24,061 bases of DNA from a virus. The position numbers and the translations under genes are program-made. Under the pieces are notes generated by a model. That model did no database searches. It saw only the letters and a list, made by a program, of their open reading frames with translations, and was not told where the DNA came from. This document shows positions 1 to 6,304 of the stretch, one piece after another (the first letter of the stretch is position 1; each line of letters begins with the position of its first letter). The stretch spans positions 1-24,061 of IMG/VR virus record IMGVR_UViG_3300030104_001740; one strand, given 5' to 3'.

Positions 1-3000
1 CCAATGATGGTGGAAATGAAGGTGTTCTTATTCAAGATGATGGCTCATCTAATTTTGTAAGTGCATCTACAGGAGCATTGTCTTTTACTGGTGCTACTCA
101 TCATTTAAACTGTGGAGAAATAATAGAGTTTCCTTTAGGAAGTGCATTTACAATTTCTTTATGGCATTATAATACTACAGATTCTACAGAGCAAATATTA
201 TGGAAATACTATGTTAGTTCTACTCAATATATAGAGTTAAAGCTAACATCCTCTAGGCAAATAAGATTAAACTGGGTTTCTACTGGGGAGAATGGATATG
301 GGTCTTCTGTACCAGCAGGATTTTTAGTAAGTACAAATTTATATACATCTGATGTTGTAGGAGATTTAAATGCATGGAATCATTGGACTGTAGTTTACGA
401 TGGAACTGAAACAGCAGAGCATTCTGTAATTGGCGTAAATAGTATTCCTTTTTATTTTAATCAAGTATCTGATAGCGATACGACAGATGCAAATGGAAGA
501 ATATTTTTTGCTAGCAATAATGAATACAATCCTGGCAGTAATTGGCATGTTGGAGATATTCTAAATATATCAGGAACTACAAATAATGGTAGTGGTGCTA
601 ATAACGATGGCACTTATACTATAACAGAAATAGTAGATATTACTAGCCCTGGCGACCATTTAATAGTTAGTTCTGATGGAGGGACTACTCCTCATGTCTT
701 CACAAACAAAGGTGTAGATTCTAATAGTGAAAATATACTATTAGCTTCTGAGCCAAAAAAAGTTAAAATATATAAAAATGGTACATTATTGTCAGGATCT
801 AATGGCAACAACCTTGTATGGAGTGCCCATGATGCAATAGATGTTTCTTATAATAATATTTTAGATTTTTCTTCAACGAGTGTTGTTGAAAGATCAAGTG
901 GAAGCTTTATAGATGATGGCTTTCAACCTGGTATGAGAATAAGTATTTCTGGTGCTAGCCACAGTGATAATAATAATGTATTTGTATTAAAAACTGTTTT
1001 AGCAGGAAGTTTAACTGTTGCTAATTCAGGTTCTTATAGTTTTATAAGATCGTTTAACGCTTCTGGTAGCGATTCCAATAATGTTAGAATACAATGCAAT
1101 ACATTTAGAGAAAAGCATGTAGCTAGTTATGCTCAGACAGCAGGTCTTTCTATTGGGTTTGCTGATAAATTTCCACCAGCACTTTCTACAGGAGCTTCAA
1201 CTTTTTATATCGGATATACTTCAAATTCTTTAAGAGGTTTGGTTGGAGAGGTAGCTATATGGAATACTTATCTTACTAGCACAGAAGTTTTAGAAATTTA
1301 TGATAATGGACATGCTTATGATGCTATTAATATTCAAAAGCATAACTTGGTTACTTATTGGAAAATGTCTGCTTTGAATAGCAATATTGTCTCAAATTCA
1401 GTTCCCTGGAGAAGTACAGATTATCCTGCTACAGCAGTTAATGGGCCTTCGCTTTCTTCTGGAATGAAGGGATCGTCTTACAGAAATGCAGCAGATTCAG
1501 TTAAAATATTAAGAGTTCCTTTAAATGTTAACAATAATTATATTAGTGATAACGAAGGAATACTTTTAGAAAGCCAAACAGCAGATGGTAGTGGTGGAGT
1601 ATATGTAAGTCCTGATGGAAAAGTTTCTTTAATGGATATTTCAAGTGCATGGGTTACATCAACTATTAAAGATCAACTTCAAGTTTTACATACAGGGCAT
1701 ATATCTGCTTTTGAAACTGATAATTGGAGCGTTTCTCAATGGGTAAATCATACTGAAAATGCAGATGATACTTCTTGGTATGTTAAAGCGACTAATACAG
1801 GAGCTGAATGCAATGCTAATTTTATAAAGTTTTATACAACAGGAACCTCTATTGAGTTTGAGATGCGTGACAATATAACTGCTAGTTCTTTACATTCTCA
1901 TACAAAACCAGTTCTAATAGAAACTCCTGACTTTAAACGTCCACAGACTCCTGCTACTGGTTATGCTCAAAATAGATGGTATCATTATTTAACTGTATTT
2001 GATATGAGTAAAAAAGTTACAACTGGAGATTTAGTTAATAAAATAACTGTAAATGCAAGTACTAGAGTTATTACTAGGTCAGATGGAAACTTTGTAACAG
2101 ATGGATTTGTAGTAGGAATGATGATACATATTGCTTTACCAGATTTAGGTACAGTTAGTCAAGTTATTCATAAAATAGAAGCTGTAGATGCTCTTACTAT
2201 AACTGTGACAAGTGTGGAAGCAGGTGGGCCAGGACTTACAACAGATGCTACTGCAAATGAAACAGTAAAAATTTCCAGTGTTGGGCTAGAATGTTTAACT
2301 ATATATAGAAATGGCGTTAAAGTAGAAATGAATATGTCTATGACATCAACTGGCATGTCAAACACATCTCCTATTGAGCACGCTATTCCTTTAACTCATA
2401 GTGGTAGTGCAGATTCTGTATTTGTTTTAGGGGGCACAAGTGGAGTGTTTGCAGGAGCTATTGGAGAAACTGCTGTATGGAGAACTTCTTTAACAAGTGC
2501 TCAAGCAGTAACATTATACGCAAATGGCTATCCTTATGCTGCAAATGCTGTAGACGCTTCTAATTTAATGGGTTATTGGAAGATGAAAGGACAATGGACA
2601 CCTGTCGATAGTGATGGAGAGCCTAATCCTTCAGATGGCTCAGGATATACTGATGTAGCTTATAATACATGGACTATTCCTTTAGTAGTAGGATCAAGTG
2701 CTTCAGCTGAAGTTTTTACAAATTCTGCGTTCTATGGAGGCAAGGGGCATAGAGTTCAAAACTCTTTTGGAGAAGATGGACTTGATATGTATGTAGCTAG
2801 TACGAATCATACAGCTCAAGGTTCTTATAAATATATTTATGGACTGTCTTGTGCAGCAACTCAAATGACAGTAGATGGACTTGAAATGCTTAGAGGTAGC
2901 TTAAAGTTGCATGGAAATCAATTTGTACAAGATGAAAGTACTGCATTACAAACTATGGCTGCTTTTAACCCTAATCTAGGTAGCGGCTCTTCTACAACAG

Positions 3001-4556
3001 CACAATCTCTTAATGTAACTCAAACTATTGCAACTGCTAGTGGAAAAACGAGTACGAATACAGGAATATCTACAACTTTAAATTCATCAACTCCAACAAT
3101 GATTGGAACTGTTAATAATATAGGTGCTGAAATAACTGTAATCGGTGGCACAAGTGGCACTCAAAACAACACTGCATTATCCTTACAGGCTACAGGAGCT
3201 GATACAAATACTCATATTAAATGCTTATATGACGCTACTAACTATATGACTTTAGCTACTGGTGCTAATGGAGCTACAACACTTACTACTGTAGATGCTA
3301 GTAGTGGAACAGATGCTAACTTAACTTTAGATGTAGCTGGAGATATAGAGATAAATGCAGACGGTGGAGATATTACATTTAAGGACAATACTACAACTTT
3401 AGGATCATGGGATTCAAGTGGAAATCTTTTAGTTAAAGGAGATTTAATAATAGATGATGGTGGCTCTATTAAAGAAGCAGGAGGAACTGCAGCTATAACA
3501 ATAGATGCTGCTGGAGAAGTTTCAAAAATAGGTCAAGATACTCCTTCAGATGGTCAAGTTTTAACTTGGGATAATGGCAATAGTAAAGTGGTGTGGGCTG
3601 CAGGAGGTGGAAGCGATACTAATACAACTTACTCAGTATCATGTGCAGATGGGGATAATTCTGACGAAGAAAAAATAGTATTAACTGCAGGTGGAAGTGG
3701 AAGTGGAACAGACGTTGTTGTTTTAGAAGCTGGAACAGGGCTCAGTATTGCAAGAAGCTCTGATAAAATAACATTTACAAATACAGTTACAGTTCCCACA
3801 TTTGGTATAGCTGATACTAATGCAGTAAAAATAGATAGTGGAAGCGTTAATGATGATGAGTATGCACGATTTACTGCAAATGGTCTTGAAGGTCGTACAG
3901 GAAACGAGGTTATTTCTGACTTAGGATTATTACCTCTTTCAGGCGGAACTATGACAGGTAATGTAGATTTTGGTGATAATGATATTACAAATGTAGATTC
4001 ACTAGACGCTGATAAGTTTAGCATAGCAGGTGGAACTGAAATGACTGGAATAGGGGCTGCTGTGTCAGGAAATAGTTCTACAAACATATCAACTGCAAAT
4101 AGAGTTAAAGAATATGTAGATAGTAATTGTTTTCATTTCATAAGAGTGGGAGCTTATATAGCAACTGCAAGTAATTCTTTTTTATTTATAGCAGGTGCAG
4201 AATCCCAAAGAGATTTAACAAGTATAACAAGCGCTAGTGAAAGCTTTGTATTTACAGCGCCATACGATGGAAGTTTGGTAAAAGTTATGGCTAGATCAGA
4301 AACTGCTTGTGGGAGTAGTGATTTTAATTTTTATTTAAGAACATCTGAAACAGGGTATGAAATTCCCTCTACATTGTCTCCTACAAGCTCTGTAACTGTA
4401 GATATGGGAGTGGATGATACTTCATATGAATTTGATTTTAGCAGTGTAACAAATGCTTTTAGCAAAGGAGATATTATGGTTTTTTCTTTTGATCCTACTA
4501 ATACTCCATATGATAGCCATTTTGTAATAGTTTTAAAATTTGATACATCAACATAA
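1..4556 (+). CDS. Tail fibre / receptor-binding adhesin with two LamG-like domains (5'-truncated)
   Basis: The frame is open from base 3 to the TAA at 4554-4556, so the gene starts upstream. The TTG at 78 is only an internal leucine codon. Two concanavalin/LamG-like lectin units are visible (about nt 80-1380 and 1680-2600). Each ends in the same signature: a GEVAIW or GETAVW strand, an LTS turn, a Tyr/Asn-Gly segment and YWKM. Both units are interrupted by small beta modules. From about nt 2930 the protein turns Thr/Ser/Gly/Asp-rich and repetitive. It carries the LPLSGGTMTGN motif common in trimeric phage fibres (nt about 3928-3960) and a further unique C-terminal beta domain (nt about 4130-4553). 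No S74-type autoprotease triad was recognised. It probably binds host surface glycan and is displayed on the virion. The domain reading is from motifs; specificity is unknown. Confidence 0.85.
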   Translation, partial: NDGGNEGVLIQDDGSSNFVSASTGALSFTGATHHLNCGEIIEFPLGSAFTISLWHYNTTDSTEQILWKYYVSSTQYIELKLTSSRQIRLNWVSTGENGYGSSVPAGFLVSTNLYTSDVVGDLNAWNHWTVVYDGTETAEHSVIGVNSIPFYFNQVSDSDTTDANGRIFFASNNEYNPGSNWHVGDILNISGTTNNGSGANNDGTYTITEIVDITSPGDHLIVSSDGGTTPHVFTNKGVDSNSENILLASEPKKVKIYKNGTLLSGSNGNNLVWSAHDAIDVSYNNILDFSSTSVVERSSGSFIDDGFQPGMRISISGASHSDNNNVFVLKTVLAGSLTVANSGSYSFIRSFNASGSDSNNVRIQCNTFREKHVASYAQTAGLSIGFADKFPPALSTGASTFYIGYTSNSLRGLVGEVAIWNTYLTSTEVLEIYDNGHAYDAINIQKHNLVTYWKMSALNSNIVSNSVPWRSTDYPATAVNGPSLSSGMKGSSYRNAADSVKILRVPLNVNNNYISDNEGILLESQTADGSGGVYVSPDGKVSLMDISSAWVTSTIKDQLQVLHTGHISAFETDNWSVSQWVNHTENADDTSWYVKATNTGAECNANFIKFYTTGTSIEFEMRDNITASSLHSHTKPVLIETPDFKRPQTPATGYAQNRWYHYLTVFDMSKKVTTGDLVNKITVNASTRVITRSDGNFVTDGFVVGMMIHIALPDLGTVSQVIHKIEAVDALTITVTSVEAGGPGLTTDATANETVKISSVGLECLTIYRNGVKVEMNMSMTSTGMSNTSPIEHAIPLTHSGSADSVFVLGGTSGVFAGAIGETAVWRTSLTSAQAVTLYANGYPYAANAVDASNLMGYWKMKGQWTPVDSDGEPNPSDGSGYTDVAYNTWTIPLVVGSSASAEVFTNSAFYGGKGHRVQNSFGEDGLDMYVASTNHTAQGSYKYIYGLSCAATQMTVDGLEMLRGSLKLHGNQFVQDESTALQTMAAFNPNLGSGSSTTAQSLNVTQTIATASGKTSTNTGISTTLNSSTPTMIGTVNNIGAEITVIGGTSGTQNNTALSLQATGADTNTHIKCLYDATNYMTLATGANGATTLTTVDASSGTDANLTLDVAGDIEINADGGDITFKDNTTTLGSWDSSGNLLVKGDLIIDDGGSIKEAGGTAAITIDAAGEVSKIGQDTPSDGQVLTWDNGNSKVVWAAGGGSDTNTTYSVSCADGDNSDEEKIVLTAGGSGSGTDVVVLEAGTGLSIARSSDKITFTNTVTVPTFGIADTNAVKIDSGSVNDDEYARFTANGLEGRTGNEVISDLGLLPLSGGTMTGNVDFGDNDITNVDSLDADKFSIAGGTEMTGIGAAVSGNSSTNISTANRVKEYVDSNCFHFIRVGAYIATASNSFLFIAGAESQRDLTSITSASESFVFTAPYDGSLVKVMARSETACGSSDFNFYLRTSETGYEIPSTLSPTSSVTVDMGVDDTSYEFDFSSVTNAFSKGDIMVFSFDPTNTPYDSHFVIVLKFDTST

Positions 4557-4563
4557 GGAAGAT

Positions 4564-4719
4564 ATGATAGACGCAATAGATACATTAAAGACAACAGGAA
4601 CAGGAGTAGGTGGATGGTGGCTTTCAGTAAGTGGCTGGCTACCAGATATAGTAAGCCTATTAGTAGGGATAGCAACATTAGTATATCTTATCCTCAAAAT
4701 AGTAAAAGAACTAAAATAA
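4564..4719 (+). CDS. Small holin-like membrane protein, 51 aa
   Basis: A 51-codon frame starts 7 nt after the fibre gene's stop, with AGGAAG just upstream of ATG 4564, and ends 9 nt before the next ATG. The product has a polar N-terminus (MIDAIDTLKTTG), a Gly/Trp-rich patch (GVGGWWLSVSGWLP), one strong membrane segment (about residues 27-44, DIVSLLVGIATLVYLIL) and a short basic/acidic tail (KIVKELK). Size, a single transmembrane helix and position straight after the tail fibre match the arrangement of T7 gp17-gp17.5, where the downstream gene is a class II holin. It would oligomerise in the inner membrane to time lysis. No sequence homology to gp17.5 is claimed. It could instead be an unrelated small membrane protein. 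Confidence 0.7.
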   Translation: MIDAIDTLKTTGTGVGGWWLSVSGWLPDIVSLLVGIATLVYLILKIVKELK

Positions 4720-4728
4720 GGAGATAAT

Positions 4729-5508
4729 ATGGCTAAAGCGGATAAAGGAGTAGTCAAAAGAGTAATAGTGACCCCAGACAAGCATTTCCCTCTGCATGAT
4801 CAGAAGGCTATAAATTGTTTAAAAAGAACAATAGAAATAGTGAAGCCTGATGCGTATGTAGATCTAGGAGATGTGGGTGAGTTTCATGCGTTTTCTGCGT
4901 GGAGATTTAAAAGAAAACAGAAACCACCTTTAGAATATTTAATAGATGACTTTAATAAAGATGTCAAAGATGTTAATGAAGGGATGGATCAGATAGATGA
5001 ATCTTTAGATAAAGCCAAATGTAAAGAGAAGCATATTACAGAAGGTAATCATGATAACTGGTTAAATATGTGTGTAGAGGCATATCCATATTTACCACAA
5101 TTTAAATTTGCCAATGCTGTTAAGCTAAAAGAAAGAGGATATAAATATCACTCGTTTGGTAAGCACCTTAAGATAGGTAAGCTTTACTTTTATCATGGTC
5201 ACCAGTATGGTGGTCAATATCACACAGCAAATCATCTTAGGAAACTAGGATGTAATATAATGTACGGGCATTGGCATGATTTACAGCATATGACGGCAAC
5301 TCATATGGATGGGCCTAAAGCAGCTTGGAGTATAGGATGTTTAAAAGATATGGGTACAGAAGCCAATTCATGGCTTGACAATAGAAATATCAACTGGGCT
5401 CATGCTTTTGCAATAGTTGATTATTATAAGAATGGTTTATTCACTGTTCATATAATACAAATAATAGATGGTAGAACCTCTCTTTGGGGTGAATTGATTG
5501 AGGGATAA
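4729..5508 (+). CDS. Calcineurin-like metallophosphoesterase, 259 aa
   Basis: All blocks of the two-metal calcineurin-like fold are present in order: D17-x-H19 (PDKHFP), G47-D48 (DLGDVGE), G106-N107-H108-D109, the late H156-G-H158, and G180-H181-W-H183. The length is normal for phage members. The enzyme should hydrolyse phosphomonoesters or diesters with Mn or Fe/Zn bound; its substrate cannot be read from sequence. A strong GGAG SD lies 5 nt upstream of ATG 4729, and the stop overlaps the next start by one base (TAATG). There is no signal peptide, so it acts in the cytoplasm. It sits between two small membrane proteins, in what looks like a lysis or late accessory block. Family assignment is firm; the role (protein dephosphorylation, nucleotide or nucleic-acid processing) is open. 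Confidence 0.92.
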   Translation: MAKADKGVVKRVIVTPDKHFPLHDQKAINCLKRTIEIVKPDAYVDLGDVGEFHAFSAWRFKRKQKPPLEYLIDDFNKDVKDVNEGMDQIDESLDKAKCKEKHITEGNHDNWLNMCVEAYPYLPQFKFANAVKLKERGYKYHSFGKHLKIGKLYFYHGHQYGGQYHTANHLRKLGCNIMYGHWHDLQHMTATHMDGPKAAWSIGCLKDMGTEANSWLDNRNINWAHAFAIVDYYKNGLFTVHIIQIIDGRTSLWGELIEG

Positions 5509-5771
5509 TGGACAATATTGTAGAAATAATAGAAAGAGTTGGAGTGCCAATCACAATGTGTATGGCATTCGGATACTTCATATGGAAGCAAAATCAGTTC
5601 ATACAGAACGAATTACAGAGGGAGATGAGGGAATCATTCGGTAGATTGGAAGGTATCGTTATAGGGCTAATTAACGCCCTTAAAAAGCATACTATCGATG
5701 TAAAAGAAATAAAGGCAAGTTATACCTCACTTGTTGGTATATTAGAGCGGTTAATTGGAAAGGGAAAATGA
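5508..5771 (+). CDS. Small membrane-anchored coiled-coil protein, 87 aa (holin/spanin-like)
   Basis: The ATG shares its A with the phosphoesterase stop (TAATG), which implies translational coupling. Residues about 10-26 (VGVPITMCMAFGYFIWK) form one membrane segment close to the N-terminus. The rest is a charged helix, predicted coiled coil (about residues 28-60), then a second helix rich in Lys/Ile with tail LIGKGK. This layout resembles BhlA/UviB-type holin-like proteins and, more loosely, inner-membrane spanin subunits. It ends in an ATGA overlap with the next gene. A lysis accessory role is inferred from architecture and neighbours only. Another possibility is a membrane tether for the downstream soluble small proteins. 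Confidence 0.65.
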   Translation: MDNIVEIIERVGVPITMCMAFGYFIWKQNQFIQNELQREMRESFGRLEGIVIGLINALKKHTIDVKEIKASYTSLVGILERLIGKGK

Positions 5772-5995
5772 TGATTTCAAGTATGTTAACGAAAGCAATA
5801 GTCAGTTTAATAGCAAAACAATTCAAACTAGAGAAGATACTTGCGTACGTAGAAGATCCTAACGATGCAGACAAGAGAATTGATGAATTAGAGCTAAATG
5901 TATTTGCTCTAAAGAGAACAATTAAAAGTCTAGATTCAAGTTGTAAATGCAAGTGTTGTGAAAAACCAAAACCAAAAAGGAGAGCAAAAAAGTGA
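5768..5995 (+). CDS. Small coiled-coil protein with C-terminal Cys cluster and basic tail, 75 aa
   Basis: It starts in an ATGA overlap with the preceding gene; a second in-frame ATG follows directly (MMISS). The N-terminus is an amphipathic helix (about residues 1-25), followed by an acidic stretch YVEDPNDADKR and a heptad-like helix (about 38-56). The C-terminus is unusual: four Cys in a short run (CKCKCC) followed by KPKPKRRAKK. The Cys spacing could bind one metal ion or form disulphides; the basic tail could contact nucleic acid or membrane phospholipid. There is no lipobox, so it is not an outer-membrane spanin lipoprotein. I do not recognise the family. It is coupled to the gene on each side. 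Confidence 0.7.
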   Translation: MMISSMLTKAIVSLIAKQFKLEKILAYVEDPNDADKRIDELELNVFALKRTIKSLDSSCKCKCCEKPKPKRRAKK

Positions 5996-6180
5996 ACGAA
6001 ATAATAAAGAAAGCTATTATTGAACATTTGTTTAATGATGAAATGAAAGCAAATGTAATAAAGGCTTTAAATGAAAATATTGATGTACCATTTATAGGTG
6101 AAAAGACTGAAGCTAAGATATTAGATGCTTTATATTCATCTGTAGAGGAAGTATTAAAAGATGCAATCAATAAGTCGTAA
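5992..6180 (+). CDS. Small acidic helical protein, 62 aa, unknown function
   Basis: The start is GTG 5992, in a GTGA overlap with the previous stop. An AGGAGAG SD lies about 10 nt upstream, inside the preceding gene, which supports this start. The product is entirely helical in appearance, with no Cys or Trp and no membrane segment. It alternates basic (EIIKKAIIEHLF) and acidic (SSVEEVLKDAI) helices around a short VPFIGEKTE loop. It looks like a small helical-bundle or oligomerising protein. It closes the tightly coupled small-gene run that begins at 4564. The family is not recognised. Confidence 0.65.
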   Translation: MNEIIKKAIIEHLFNDEMKANVIKALNENIDVPFIGEKTEAKILDALYSSVEEVLKDAINKS

Positions 6181-6304
6181 AATAGATTATAATTGGGAGA
6201 GGGACTACACCGCTCCTCCTTGGTTTTCTCAGCATGTATGCTGCGATAGTTCGCTTACTGTTGTGTATACCTCTCCCGATAAATTAGAGGAAAAAAGTGC
6301 CTAA
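6161..6304 (+). CDS. Possible 47-aa small protein over a GC-rich island
   Basis: A complete frame runs from ATG 6161 to TAA 6302-6304. It overlaps the preceding gene by 20 nt and the next gene's start by 8 nt, exactly filling what would otherwise be a 116-nt gap. A GAGGAAG SD lies at about 6145-6151. The product reads plausibly as protein (WERDYTAPPWFSQHVCCDS): aromatic, a Cys pair, and no low complexity. Against it, codon choice differs sharply from the neighbours (TAC, ACC, TGC, CAG, TCG, GTG and CCC where the window prefers TAT, ACA/ACT, TGT, CAA, TCT, GTA and CCA). The same bases also form an RNA-like fold, so the sequence may be shaped by RNA structure. Function unknown. Confidence 0.45.
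   Translation: MQSISRKIDYNWERDYTAPPWFSQHVCCDSSLTVVYTSPDKLEEKSA
6188..6193 (+). promoter_or_regulatory. Candidate -10 promoter element TATAAT
   Basis: A perfect TATAAT lies directly upstream of TTGGGAGAGG, so transcription could begin in the purine run near 6199-6202. No convincing -35 hexamer sits 16-18 nt upstream, and TATAAT is not rare in AT-rich DNA. This is the only near-intergenic position in the window where a promoter for the downstream structural genes would fit. Weak. Confidence 0.2.
6192..6280 (+). promoter_or_regulatory. Inverted-repeat, structured RNA candidate upstream of the tail nozzle gene
   Basis: Bases 6192-6202 pair with 6270-6280 as an 11-bp stem (GGGAGAGG core with CCTCTCCC, one G-U pair). 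A second 5-bp stem follows inside it (6206-6210 with 6263-6267, TACAC/GTGTA). The interior holds two adjacent small hairpins: AGCA/TGCT (6231-6234 with 6239-6242) and GCGA/TCGC (6243-6246 with 6251-6254), each with a 4-nt loop. By hand count 44 of the 84 bases in 6195-6278 are G or C, far above the flanking genes. No tRNA consensus fits. It could be a leader element, processing site, small RNA, or an incidental fold in a small coding gene. Confidence 0.4.

Noticed and set aside
78-80. TTG as a start for the fibre gene
   Set aside because: The frame stays open to the first base of the window and reads as protein upstream, and no SD precedes the TTG, so the gene is truncated by the window edge.
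3629-4087. Minus-strand 152-codon frame
   Set aside because: It lies wholly antisense to the fibre repeats, its Ser/Pro/Val-rich product mirrors the repeat composition, and no SD was seen.
4331-4781. Minus-strand frames across the fibre end and the small holin-like gene
   Set aside because: They cross several + strand starts and SDs, and the + strand 51-aa frame explains the space better.
6192-6280. tRNA or tmRNA in the GC-rich island
   Set aside because: The closing stem is 11 bp and no anticodon arm or T-loop consensus (GGTTCGAATCC-like) can be placed.
6192-6280. Rho-independent terminator
   Set aside because: The stem encloses about 67 nt and no T-run follows it.
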